From NCBI RefSeq assembly GCF_009766085.1, contig NZ_LMUF01000062.1, positions 45,404 to 109,403 of the forward strand: a stretch of DNA of 64,000 bases, written 5' to 3'. The notes below the pieces were generated by a model that ran no database searches, was not told the origin of the DNA, and worked only from the letters and a program-made list of their open reading frames with translations. Source of the stretch: Burkholderia sp. S171 (lineage in GTDB: Bacteria > Pseudomonadota > Gammaproteobacteria > Burkholderiales > Burkholderiaceae). The stretch's first letter is position 1. The number at the start of each line of letters is the position of its first letter. The translations under genes and the position numbers were made by a program. Below are positions 44,245-52,898 of the stretch, one piece after another.

Positions 44245-44550
44245 GGGCACGCTCCGGTTAGGCAGCAAAACTGTCGAATGAAAAGGGCTAGCCACTTTGC
44301 TATGCATCAAGCGTTCCAACTTGAATGGCCTTAACGGAAAAGTAATTGGTCGGCTGCTTGCAGTCGCCCTTGGACAAAAGTTAGGGCATGCGGTCGATTA
44401 AAAGTGGCATTTTAAAAACACGTTCACTCGTTGACGTTTTGCGCTCAAACTCCGCTAAAGACATTGCACACGAACGAGCGTGTGCTGCTAAATCAGGTTA
44501 TAGCGCGAGCGCGAGCCATCCCGGGTACGTTCACTGGAGAGATCGACACC
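44245..44550. other. Intergenic between divergent cupin and hypothetical genes
   Basis: An in-frame extension of the downstream ORF reaches 44431, but only the 44551 start has a good ribosome site. Otherwise nothing is seen. Confidence 0.35.
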
Positions 44551-44835
44551 ATGTCCTACATCAGCGTCGAGATCAGAGCCTACGATGAAACGCGAAAAGT
44601 CGTGACCGTCGCGTTCAGTGAAAAATGGCCCGTCAAACTGTCCTCCGCCGTCATAGCGGAGCTGACCCTGGACGACTGCGACACCATTGGGCGCGATGGG
44701 GAATTGATCGAAGCAGGCCTGACCGATGACGAAGCATGCGTCCTCAAGATGCTGTTCGAGGACGAGGGCACCATTGAAGACTTCCTCGCTGATCCTTCCA
44801 GGCTAATTGGTTGCATGAGCGAGCTCGACGATTAA
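44551..44835 (+). CDS. Acidic hypothetical protein
   Basis: A 94-residue soluble protein: SYISVEIRAYDETRKVVTVAFSEKWPVKLSSAVIAEL, then an acidic C-terminal half rich in Asp/Glu (LDDCDTIGRDGELIEAGLTDDEAC, ...DEGTIEDFLADPSRL). A ribosome-like GGAGAG lies 9 bases before ATG 44551. No domain is recognised. It stands alone between the cupin and SDR genes. Confidence 0.45.
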   Translation: MSYISVEIRAYDETRKVVTVAFSEKWPVKLSSAVIAELTLDDCDTIGRDGELIEAGLTDDEACVLKMLFEDEGTIEDFLADPSRLIGCMSELDD

Positions 44836-45018
44836 GCCGACTAAGCCGGCCAAGCCGCCAGCGCTGACGAAGAGCAAGCCTTATTTCATCACACGCAATT
44901 TACCTTACCCATCCTCCACTACGTTTTGCACGTTCAGGCAAGAACGCGCGAGGATCGGTCTATCGTGCGGGCATCGCATCATGGTTCCATAAAGGCTCAA
45001 TCAGCAAAGGAGCCAATG

Positions 45019-45861
45019 ATGCAGAAAACATGGTTTATCACGGGTGCAAGCCGTGGCCTAGGCGCGCTTATCGCTAAGGCCGCGATCCAGGCAGGTGATC
45101 GAGTCGTCGCCACGGGACGCAAGCGGGAAGATATCGCCAAGAACCTGGGGCCAGACAGCGACCAACTGCTTGGTGTCGCGCTGGACGTGACCGACGCGGC
45201 TCAGGCGCACGCCGCGGTTGAAGCCGCCGTGTCACGATTCGGTGGGATCGATGTACTCGTGAACAACGCGGGATACGGCCATCTGGGTTTCTTCGAAGAG
45301 AACACCAGCGAGGACGTGCAGGCTCAGTTCGCCACTAATCTGTTCGGTGTTTTCAACGTGACGTGGGCTGCATTGCCTGTCATGCGCTCCGCTCGCCACG
45401 GACGCATCTTCAACCTCTCGTCGCTTGCCGGCATCCTCGGCGTGGAAGTGTGCTCGCTTTACAGCGCAAGCAAGTTTGCGCTTGAAGGTTTCTCCGAGTC
45501 CCTGGCCAAGGAAATTGCACCGTTCGGTCTCTTCGTCACGATTGTCGAGCCCGGTCCTTTCCGCACCGACTTCCTTACCAGCGGATCGCTTCGCTTCGGG
45601 CAAACCACGGTGGCCGACTACGATGACCGGCGCGAGCGGCTGCGTGCGTCGTTCGAACAACGCAACGGTCAGCAACCGGGTGATCCAGTGAAGCTCGCCA
45701 AAGCACTCGTGGAGTTGGCAAACGAGGCCGCGCCGCCGATGCGTTTTATCGCTGGATCGGTTGCAGTGAATGCCGCCGACGCGAAACTCGCTGGCATGCA
45801 GGCCGAGCTCAATCGCTGGCGCGCCCGTTCGGTCGCCACTGACGGTGACTACGCCGCCTAA
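45019..45861 (+). CDS. Short-chain dehydrogenase/reductase
   Basis: A 280-residue classical SDR. TGASRGLGALIAKA is the nucleotide motif, NNAGYGHLGFFEE the NNAG box, SSLAGILG the Ser strand, and YSASKFALEGFSESLAKE the Tyr-x3-Lys active site, all intact. The C-terminus VEPGPFRTDFL fits the group acting on sugars or hydroxysteroid-like ketones. AAAGGAG precedes ATG 45019 by 6 bases; an ATG three bases upstream is equally in frame. Substrate unknown. Confidence 0.84.
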   Translation: MQKTWFITGASRGLGALIAKAAIQAGDRVVATGRKREDIAKNLGPDSDQLLGVALDVTDAAQAHAAVEAAVSRFGGIDVLVNNAGYGHLGFFEENTSEDVQAQFATNLFGVFNVTWAALPVMRSARHGRIFNLSSLAGILGVEVCSLYSASKFALEGFSESLAKEIAPFGLFVTIVEPGPFRTDFLTSGSLRFGQTTVADYDDRRERLRASFEQRNGQQPGDPVKLAKALVELANEAAPPMRFIAGSVAVNAADAKLAGMQAELNRWRARSVATDGDYAA

Positions 45862-46150
45862 CGGTTTTGTCTGGTTTCATCTGCCTTGATCACGTAGGCG
45901 CCCATCGAGCGGGCGCTGACGGCGTCGCCTTCGGGTAAATTCGGAAATACCAGCCGGGAAACCGGCACTGCCGCACACCTCTGCAGGCCCTTCTCCAACC
46001 TGCGTCAAACATGCGATCAACCGCCGCGCACAAAATCGTGGTCTCCTGTGAATTCGCGTTGCACGCGCTTGGCGTGTGCGTCGAACACGCCCGTCGCGGC
46101 TTTTTTCCTGCCAGCCACAATATTCCCGATCGTGAAACGTCTTCACCTGT

Positions 46151-46741
46151 ATGGAACAGCCGCCGCCCACGAACCCGATGATCGATAGAGACAGCGACAT
46201 CACCGCGACCGTCTTGCGTGAGCGTACGAAACTCGGAAACTTCATCCGGCGTCGCGTGCGTGATCCAAGCGACGCCGAAGACATCCTGCAAGACGTGCTT
46301 CACGAGTTCGTGCAGGCGTACCGGCTTCCCGAACCTATTGAACAAGTCAGCGCATGGCTGTTTCGCGTGGCGCGTAATCGCATCATCGACCGCTTTCGCA
46401 AGAAGAAAGAGCAGCCTCTGAGCGAGACAGCCGGGACCGGCGACAACGCGGATACCGCCGACGACGAATACCGGCTGGATCTGGCGCTTCCTGCCCACGA
46501 TGCCGGGCCGGAAGCCGCCTATGCCCGGTCGGTGCTCCTGGCGGCCCTGCAACACGCGCTCGATGAACTGCCGGAAAACCAGCGCGATATTTTCGTGGCC
46601 CACGAGATCGAGGGCCGCAGCTTCAAGGAACTGGCTTCAGAGAGTGGCGTGGCGCTGAACACCCTGCTGGCACGCAAGCGTTATGCGGTGCTGCATCTGC
46701 GCGTCCGCTTGCAAACCGTCTATGACGAACTGGATATTTAA
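46151..46741 (+). CDS. ECF RNA polymerase sigma factor
   Basis: A 196-residue sigma factor. Sigma-2 occupies about 25-85 (LGNFIRRRVRDPSDAEDILQDVLHEFVQAYRL, VSAWLFRVARNRIIDRFRKKKEQ), and sigma-4 about 130-185 (LPENQRDIFVAHEIEGRSFKELASESGVALNTLLARKRYAVLHLR). A poorly conserved acidic linker lies between. It heads a three-gene run with a small membrane protein and a ferredoxin (next start 13 bases on; AAGGAG site). No anti-sigma is present, so the membrane peptide is the candidate regulator. Confidence 0.85.
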   Translation: MEQPPPTNPMIDRDSDITATVLRERTKLGNFIRRRVRDPSDAEDILQDVLHEFVQAYRLPEPIEQVSAWLFRVARNRIIDRFRKKKEQPLSETAGTGDNADTADDEYRLDLALPAHDAGPEAAYARSVLLAALQHALDELPENQRDIFVAHEIEGRSFKELASESGVALNTLLARKRYAVLHLRVRLQTVYDELDI

Positions 46742-46753
46742 AGGAGAAGTTAG

Positions 46754-47068
46754 ATGAGATTCAGAATGAGATTCCTCGGCAAAGCGCTGCTGGTGATCGT
46801 GGGCATTGCGGTGCTGGGATGGATGGTGATGACCTTATGGAACTGGGTGGCGCCGGCGCTGTTCGTCGGGGCTCGCGCGATCGATTTTGCGCATGCGCTG
46901 GGCCTCTTGATTCTGAGCCGGATCTTGTTCGGCGGATTCCGGGGCCATGGGGGCTGGCGTGGACGCCAGCAGTGGCGCCGGTGGGAACAGATGACACCGG
47001 AGGAGCGCGAGAAGTTTCAGAAGGGCATGCGCTGCGGCCGCGGCAAGCCGCAAGAGGATGCGGTATGA
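46754..47068 (+). CDS. Small membrane protein, possible sigma partner
   Basis: A 104-residue protein with one long hydrophobic region, LGKALLVIVGIAVLGWMVMTLWNWVAPALFVGARAIDFAHALGLLILSRILFGGF (two predicted helices), then a basic, Arg/Trp-rich tail and TPEEREKFQKGMRCG. No family is recognised. AAGGAG lies 7 bases before the ATG, and the stop overlaps the ferredoxin start (ATGA). Its place between an ECF sigma factor and a ferredoxin suggests it modulates the sigma factor or anchors the redox partner; this is inference. Confidence 0.6.
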   Translation: MRFRMRFLGKALLVIVGIAVLGWMVMTLWNWVAPALFVGARAIDFAHALGLLILSRILFGGFRGHGGWRGRQQWRRWEQMTPEEREKFQKGMRCGRGKPQEDAV

Positions 47069-47361
47069 GCAATATGTCGGCATCCGCGTGCAAACAGGCA
47101 CCGGGCGTGATCGTGCCCGTTGTGAACTTCAACCGGTGCGAGGGCAAGGCTGATTGCGCCGTCGTGTGTCCCGAGAACGTCTTCGATATCCGCCGGATCG
47201 ACACCGTCGACTATCAACGCCTGGGTACGTTGCAGAAATTCAAGCTGCGTGTGCACGGCATGAAGGTCGCCTACACGCCAAATGCTGATGCGTGCCGGGC
47301 ATGCGGCTTATGCGTAACCGCGTGTCCCGAACGCGCTATTACCTTGGCCCGGATGAGTTGA
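47065..47361 (+). CDS. Ferredoxin with one normal and one short cluster motif
   Basis: A 98-residue ferredoxin. The second cluster motif is classical: CRACGLCVTACP (C-x2-C-x2-C-x3-CP). The first, NFNRCEGKADCAVVCPENVF, has only three Cys (C-x5-C-x3-CP), as in 7Fe-type ferredoxins that may hold a [3Fe-4S] cluster. A 45-residue insert lies between. It starts by ATGA overlap with the membrane peptide stop. The sigma-membrane-ferredoxin order suggests electron transfer under sigma control. Confidence 0.82.
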   Translation: MSNMSASACKQAPGVIVPVVNFNRCEGKADCAVVCPENVFDIRRIDTVDYQRLGTLQKFKLRVHGMKVAYTPNADACRACGLCVTACPERAITLARMS

Positions 47362-47381
47362 CATCACGCCGCTGAAGCGGT

Positions 47382-47765
47382 TTAAACCAACAGCTTGATA
47401 CGGTCCGTGAGAAGCTCGTATTTCTGCGCAGAGGTATCTGCCAGCGCAACCATGCGAGAGGAAGGAGTATCGTCATACGGGATGGGTTCAGCGAACTGGC
47501 TAACGGTCAGATCCCACTTCTTTCCGTCGATTAGATTGTAGAAGTGCGTTCCCCCCGACGTCCTGGTGGAAAGAATCTCTCCGCCAAAATGATCCTGCAC
47601 AACGAGCGCGGTAATGCTGCAATGATTCTGCGCCGGATTGGACGAAGACCAGGCGTCGGTCGGGCTTGAAGTGTCTCCCGACCACACGCGCGAAATCGCC
47701 CTGTATAAGTCGAGCGGAGTCGCAAAAATTTTCGACGCAGACGGCATCTGATCTTCTCGGTTCAT
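47382..47765 (-). CDS. YunG-like protein
   Basis: A 127-residue protein. The core ATPLDLYRAISRVWSGDTSS, followed by NPAQNHCSITALVVQDHFGGEILSTRT and HFYNLIDGKKWDLTVSQFAEPIPYDDTPSSR, matches the YunG pattern with conserved Cys, His and Asp that could make a papain-like active site. Function is not established. AGGGG lies 9 bases before ATG 47765; an earlier ATG three codons up touches that site. It stops 20 bases from the end of the ferredoxin gene, tail to tail. Confidence 0.65.
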   Translation of the reverse strand: MNREDQMPSASKIFATPLDLYRAISRVWSGDTSSPTDAWSSSNPAQNHCSITALVVQDHFGGEILSTRTSGGTHFYNLIDGKKWDLTVSQFAEPIPYDDTPSSRMVALADTSAQKYELLTDRIKLLV

Positions 47766-47814
47766 TGCACTCATCCCCTATTTCGGTGCCGGTAAAGACG
47801 CTTGAAATCTACGG

Positions 47815-48714
47815 TCAGTCGTTACTATGCAAGCTCGTATTCAGCCCGCCCCAGCGGGAAGAATTGGTCGGTAGAACTTCGACTGCACCGGTCTGACTGT
47901 TTCGACGAAACAGCAGGCCAGATTGACCCGACAGCTCTCTTGCTGAAACGACCTTACCGTCGGGCATCTTCACCTTCGTACCCGCCGTGACGTAAAGACC
48001 CGCTTCGACAATGCACTCGTCTCCGAGTGAAATGCCGATGCCAGCGTTCGCTCCAAGCAGGCTGCGCTCGCCAATGGCGTTCTTGGTTTTACCGCCGCCC
48101 GACAGCGTTCCCATGATGGATGAGCCCGCGCCGACATCGGAGTTTTTGCCGACGGTCACACCCGGCGTCACGCGGCCTTCGACCATCGACTCGCCGAGCG
48201 TACCCGCGTTGAAGTTCACGAAACCCTCATGCATGACGGTTGTGCCGGCAGCTAGATGAGCGCCCAGTCTGACGCGATCCGCATCGGCAACCCGTACGCC
48301 GTCGGGCACGATGTAGTCCGTCATGCGGGGAAATTTATCGACCGACGACACCGTGAGATGGTGGTACTCAGACGCTACCCGCTCGCGCAGATCATCGACA
48401 TTGCCGGGCAGCACGGGACCAGCGGATGTCCACGCAACATTGGGCAACAAGCCAAAAATTCCGTCGAGATTGAGTTCGTTGGGCTTGACGGTTCTGTCGG
48501 AAAGCAGATGCAAGCGCAGATAGGCATCTTCCGTCGAAACGGGAGGGGCCTCGAGCGATTCCAGCACGACGTCAACGAAATCACCGGAAATGAGGCCCAC
48601 TTTCTCGGCGAGGCAACTGCGCTTTTTGCTGGCACCCGAAGCCGGAAACCAGACGTCAATCGTCTTGCCTGTACCGGTGTCACGGTACCTGTGACCGGTT
48701 CGTTGAATAGCCAT
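47815..48714 (-). CDS. dapD: DapD-type tetrahydrodipicolinate N-succinyltransferase
   Basis: A 299-residue hexapeptide-repeat enzyme. The trimer-forming left-handed helix is seen as short imperfect hexapeptides over residues 140-250 (MVEGRVTPGVTVGKNSDVGAG, LGANAGIGISLGDECIVEAG). VPDGVRVADADRVRLGAHLAAGTTVMHEGFVNFNAGT is the N-succinyltransferase signature and YRDTGTGKTIDVWFP the N-terminal cap. It makes N-succinyl-amino-ketopimelate from tetrahydrodipicolinate with succinyl-CoA, a step in lysine and peptidoglycan precursor synthesis. The sequence looks like the longer non-enterobacterial subtype; other dap genes are not adjacent. Confidence 0.75.
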   Translation of the reverse strand: MAIQRTGHRYRDTGTGKTIDVWFPASGASKKRSCLAEKVGLISGDFVDVVLESLEAPPVSTEDAYLRLHLLSDRTVKPNELNLDGIFGLLPNVAWTSAGPVLPGNVDDLRERVASEYHHLTVSSVDKFPRMTDYIVPDGVRVADADRVRLGAHLAAGTTVMHEGFVNFNAGTLGESMVEGRVTPGVTVGKNSDVGAGSSIMGTLSGGGKTKNAIGERSLLGANAGIGISLGDECIVEAGLYVTAGTKVKMPDGKVVSARELSGQSGLLFRRNSQTGAVEVLPTNSSRWGGLNTSLHSND

Positions 48715-49313
48715 CGAATGCTCCTCTCTCTAATGCGACGATTGATCTAAACACGCCGGTGTGAAGGCAATAGCGTGGAACGGGTGGCTCGGGGAATCAT
48801 AGCGGAACGTCTGCCGATGCCGGTAGCGGACGCAGTGCGAAAGCGTGTTTTGGCTCGCCCTGTCGGTCCGTATCGAGTCCCTTGGACGGTATGAAGCCAT
48901 GGTCAGGGACGTTGATCCGAGTTAAGTAATCCGCCGGTTCAGCCTTAAATAAACATCGGTAAGCGCCGAGCATTTTCCGGCCGGGCGGACTTGTCACCCA
49001 GGCGGCCCCACGTTTTTCGCTGTTTTCGTCGCGCGTGCCGCCATTAGCGGGTTAAGGCAACGCAAACGGCAGCTCAAGGAATCCGCGTAGCAATTTAGTC
49101 TTTAAATTTAGGCGCTTACGCGCATTAGCGGTCGACCCGGAACGCCCCGCAGCCGCTCGCGAAAGCAATAAAAACCCTCGATTTGCGGGTTGTAATGCGA
49201 AACGCCGGACCGGTTCAGCCCTCTTGAAAGCAAAATCAGGCAAAATTCGATGGTTAACCCCGGTCGTTGACGCAGCCGGCGGCGTCCCCAACCCATTTTT
49301 CTTGAGATAAGCG
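48715..49313. other. Upstream region of isocitrate dehydrogenase gene
   Basis: No supported gene in about 600 bases. It contains a short imperfect hairpin AACCC...GGGTT near 49170 and promoter-like A/T-rich stretches. The promoters of dapD (minus) and icd (plus) lie here. Confidence 0.4.
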
Positions 49314-51551
49314 ATGAGTACCGAGCAACCTACGATCATCTACACCCTCACCGACGAGGCCCCGCTGCTGGCGACCAGCGCCTTCCTGCCCATCATCCGC
49401 ACGTTCACCGCGCCGGCCGGAATCCGCGTCACCACCAGCGACATTTCGGTCGCTGGCCGTATCCTGGGCGAATTCCCGGAATTCCTGACTGAAGAGCAAC
49501 GGGTGCCGGACAACCTGGCCGAACTCGGCCGCCTGACGCTGCTGCCTGAAACCAACATCATCAAGCTGCCCAACATCAGCGCATCCCAGCACCAGTTGAT
49601 CGGCGCGATCAAGGAACTGCAGGGCAAGGGCTACAAGGTCCCGGATTTCCCTGAGGAACCGAAGACCGACGCCGAGAAGGCAATCCGCCAGCGTTATTCC
49701 AAGTGCCTGGGCAGCGCCGTGAACCCGGTGCTCCGCGAAGGCAACTCGGATCGCCGCGCGCCCGCAGCCGTCAAGAACTACGCTCGCAAGAACCCGCATA
49801 GCATGGGCGAGTGGAGCATGGCTTCGCGCACGCACGTGGCCCACATGAAGCATGGCGACTTCTATCATGGCGAAAAGTCCATGACCGTTGCGAAGGCTCG
49901 CGACGTGAAGATGGAACTGGTCACGCAAAGCGGCAAGACCATCGTGCTGAAACCGAAGGTGTCGCTGCTGGACGGCGAGATTATCGACAGCATGTTCATG
50001 AGCAAGAAGGCGCTGTGCGACTTCTACGAAGAACAGATGGAAGACGCGCGCAAGACCGGCGTGATGTTCTCGTTGCACGTGAAGGCAACGATGATGAAGG
50101 TCTCGCACCCTATCGTCTTCGGTCATGCCGTGAAGATCTTCTACAAGGAAGCCTTCGAGAAGCACGGCAAGCTGTTCGATGAGTTGGGCGTGAACGTCAA
50201 CAACGGCCTCGTCAACCTGTACGACAAGCTGGAAAGCCTGCCCACTTCCAAGCACGAAGAAATTATCCGCGACATGCATGCGTGCCACGAGCATCGTCCT
50301 GAATTGGCGATGGTGGATTCGGCCAAGGGTATCTCGAACCTGCATGCGCCTAATGACATCATCGTCGATGCATCCATGCCGGCCATGATCCGTATTGGCG
50401 GCAAGATGTGGGGCGCCGACGGTCGTCCGAAGGACACGAAGGCCGTGATTCCGGAAAGCACGTTTGCGCGGATCTATCAGGAAATCATCAACTTCTGCAA
50501 GACCAACGGCAACTTCGACCCGGTCACCATGGGCACGGTGCCCAACGTCGGGTTGATGGCGCAGCAGGCCGAGGAATACGGCTCGCACGACAAGACCTTT
50601 GAAGTATTGGAAGCGGGCGAAGCGCGCATTGTCGACATCGCCACGGGTGAAGTGCTGCTGACGCAAAACGTGGAAGAAGGCGACATCTGGCGCATGTGCC
50701 AGGTCAAGGACGCGCCGATCCGCGACTGGGTGAAGCTGGCTGTCACGCGTGCCCGCAACTCCGGCATGCCTGCCATTTTCTGGCTGGACCCGTACCGTCC
50801 GCACGAAGCCGAAGTGATCAAGAAGGTCGAGACCTACTTGAAGGATCACGACACCCAGGGCCTGGACATCCAGATCATGTCGCAAGTACGCGCGATGCGT
50901 TACACGCTGGAGCGTGTCATCCGCGGCCTGGACACGATCTCGGTCACGGGCAACATCCTGCGTGACTACCTGACCGACCTGTTCCCGATCATGGAACTGG
51001 GCACCAGCGCCAAGATGCTTTCCATTGTCCCGCTGATGGCTGGCGGCGGCATGTACGAAACTGGCGCGGGCGGTTCGGCTCCGAAGCACGTCAAGCAACT
51101 GGTGGAAGAGAACCATTTGCGCTGGGATTCGCTGGGTGAATTCCTGGCGCTGGCGGTGTCGCTGGAAGACTTGGGGTTGAAGACCGGCAATACGCGCGCC
51201 AAGGTCCTGGCAAAGACGCTGGATGCCGCTACGGGTCAACTGCTTGAGAACAACAAGAACCCGTCGCCCAAGACCGGGCAACTGGACAACCGCGGCAGTC
51301 AGTTCTATCTCGCGATGTACTGGGCGCAGGAACTGTCAGCACAAACGGAAGATGCAGACTTGGCGGCTCAGTTCGCGCCATTGGCGAAGCAACTGACGGC
51401 GGACGAGAAGACCATCGTGGCTGAGTTGTCGGCGGTCCAGGGTGAGGCAGCGGATATCGGCGGCTACTACCTGCCTGACTTCGCGAAGCTGGAGTCGGTC
51501 ATGCGTCCGAGCAAGACGCTGAATGCTGCGCTGGCGGCAGCCCAGGCCTGA
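49314..51551 (+). CDS. icd: Monomeric NADP-dependent isocitrate dehydrogenase
   Basis: A 745-residue protein of the monomeric IDH type, which is unrelated in length to the dimeric 420-residue enzyme. It begins TEQPTIIYTLTDEAPLLATSAFLPIIRTFTAPAGI, and has the conserved SNRRAP-like GNSDRRAPAAVKNYARKNPHSMG and the metal/substrate region HGEKSMTVAKARDV. It oxidatively decarboxylates isocitrate to 2-oxoglutarate, giving NADPH, in the TCA cycle. GAGATAAGCG before the ATG is a weak ribosome site. A strong hairpin follows at 51580-51611. Confidence 0.92.
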   Translation: MSTEQPTIIYTLTDEAPLLATSAFLPIIRTFTAPAGIRVTTSDISVAGRILGEFPEFLTEEQRVPDNLAELGRLTLLPETNIIKLPNISASQHQLIGAIKELQGKGYKVPDFPEEPKTDAEKAIRQRYSKCLGSAVNPVLREGNSDRRAPAAVKNYARKNPHSMGEWSMASRTHVAHMKHGDFYHGEKSMTVAKARDVKMELVTQSGKTIVLKPKVSLLDGEIIDSMFMSKKALCDFYEEQMEDARKTGVMFSLHVKATMMKVSHPIVFGHAVKIFYKEAFEKHGKLFDELGVNVNNGLVNLYDKLESLPTSKHEEIIRDMHACHEHRPELAMVDSAKGISNLHAPNDIIVDASMPAMIRIGGKMWGADGRPKDTKAVIPESTFARIYQEIINFCKTNGNFDPVTMGTVPNVGLMAQQAEEYGSHDKTFEVLEAGEARIVDIATGEVLLTQNVEEGDIWRMCQVKDAPIRDWVKLAVTRARNSGMPAIFWLDPYRPHEAEVIKKVETYLKDHDTQGLDIQIMSQVRAMRYTLERVIRGLDTISVTGNILRDYLTDLFPIMELGTSAKMLSIVPLMAGGGMYETGAGGSAPKHVKQLVEENHLRWDSLGEFLALAVSLEDLGLKTGNTRAKVLAKTLDAATGQLLENNKNPSPKTGQLDNRGSQFYLAMYWAQELSAQTEDADLAAQFAPLAKQLTADEKTIVAELSAVQGEAADIGGYYLPDFAKLESVMRPSKTLNAALAAAQA

Positions 51552-51579
51552 GACGTTTCATTGCCTTGTAGCTTTTGAT

Positions 51580-51611
51580 CGCTTTCTTCCGGCTTCGGCC
51601 GGAAGAAAGCG
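51580..51611 (+). terminator. Strong hairpin after icd
   Basis: CGCTTTCTTCCGG (51580-51592) pairs perfectly with CCGGAAGAAAGCG (51599-51611); the loop CTTCGG adds a C-G closed UUCG tetraloop, giving 14 bp. It lies 29 bases past the stop. There is no T-run after it, so it may stabilise or attenuate the transcript rather than act as a strict Rho-independent terminator. Confidence 0.6.
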
Positions 51612-51750
51612 TGAACGGCGTAGTTTCTTGCAGGCACAGGCGCGGATAGTTCGACAGGATTTTCCGCGCCGGCTTTTCATCCCATTTGATTGGTATAACT
51701 ACCTATTATTGGGCGACCCGGAAACACTTCATTCCGGGCCAATCTCTCCA

Positions 51751-52446
51751 CTACAACGCCAGACTACCCATTTCCCCATAGGCCCGATTCAACCACACCT
51801 TGACGCGCTGTCGTTCCAGCAAACCGAGGCCGGAAGCGGCTCGATCCGGATGATTAACGGCAGCCCAAAAACTGACACCGTGCTGATCGATTTTCTGCAT
51901 CGTGGTATCGGGCAAGCGCCGCAGCCTGATCACACTGGCACCCAGCGCTTCGGCCCGGGCAAGTTCCCCTGATGTTTCCAGAATCTCGAACCGGTCACCC
52001 CGAACCTCATTCAGGACGATGACCAGCTTGATTCGTCCGCCGAATTGATCGAGCCACTGCCGCAGCAGGTCGACCGAATCGCGCCCGGCGTCCGTCACGT
52101 GCCACCAGGTCAGCGTCAGTCCATGCTCTTGCGCGAGACCGATCACGTCCGCCTCGTCGAGCCATTTCCCGAGAGAGTGCTGCGTCTGCGCCGCAAGATC
52201 AACCAGGATGCGCCGCTGGGGATCCTCAAGCGCATGTTCAATGATGGGGTCCAGGCTATCGTGACGATCAAGCACGGCCGGTGCAGCAAAATCCGCATAG
52301 AAGCGCAACAACGCGCCGTGCGATTTGTCGGTGTCGAAACCCGTGAACGGGATGCTCCGATCAACAAAATACTGGGCTAATACGCGGGCGACGAGCGATT
52401 TGCCGACGCCTCCTTTTTCGCCACCGATGAAGTGGATGTAGCTCAT
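51751..52446 (-). CDS. Orphan ParA/MinD-like ATPase
   Basis: A 231-residue P-loop protein. The deviant Walker A motif is GGEKGGVGKSLVARVL (residues 8-23), FTGFDTDKSHGALLRFYADF follows, and RRILVDLAAQTQHSL is the Walker B region. It resembles ParA/MinD/CobQ-type ATPases used to position plasmids, proteins or conjugation machinery. No ParB or par site is adjacent, so its cargo is unknown. It is convergent with icd and divergent from the GGDEF gene. The start at 52446 follows GAAAGGATCCGCAGAA. Confidence 0.75.
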   Translation of the reverse strand: MSYIHFIGGEKGGVGKSLVARVLAQYFVDRSIPFTGFDTDKSHGALLRFYADFAAPAVLDRHDSLDPIIEHALEDPQRRILVDLAAQTQHSLGKWLDEADVIGLAQEHGLTLTWWHVTDAGRDSVDLLRQWLDQFGGRIKLVIVLNEVRGDRFEILETSGELARAEALGASVIRLRRLPDTTMQKIDQHGVSFWAAVNHPDRAASGLGLLERQRVKVWLNRAYGEMGSLAL

Positions 52447-52898
52447 TTCTGCGGATCCTTTCTCGAGGAGCGGGCTGGGTGGAGACAAGAATATCGCGTT
52501 TCGATGACGTAACAGCGACTTGGGTAACAGCGGCTCAGGCTACACGGAAAAGAAATGCGTGACAGCAGCATGCTGTGTTCTCGCATGGATTTGTTAAATC
52601 GGACGGAAGCCGGCCGAAGCGGCAAGACCCAAAATAAACCTCTCCCCGCGCTTGCTAAATAAAGCGGCTAACGTGTCGTTAACTAAGGGAAATCATCCAC
52701 GATTACATTTTCCTCGACATCCGCTCAACGGTTCCAAGTAGATAAGCTGCCGGTTTTTTTAAAAGAAAACGGTTTAACGATGGTGTTTTGTCCGGGTAGA
52801 CGATTCCGGCGGGCTGCGGTATGTTGAATCACCGGCTGCAATAAGTCGCCCTGTTTTAAGAATGTGTCTGGCAAGCGACCTGCTGCGAATTAACAAAA
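52447..52898. other. Intergenic between ParA-like and diguanylate cyclase genes
   Basis: Promoter region for both divergent genes. A/T-rich stretches near 52740-52770 could be promoters. No supported gene. Confidence 0.35.

Noticed and set aside
49254..51281. 675-aa minus-strand ORF opposite icd
   Set aside because: It is antisense to a clear monomeric isocitrate dehydrogenase; a His/Arg/Asp-rich shadow caused by codon bias.
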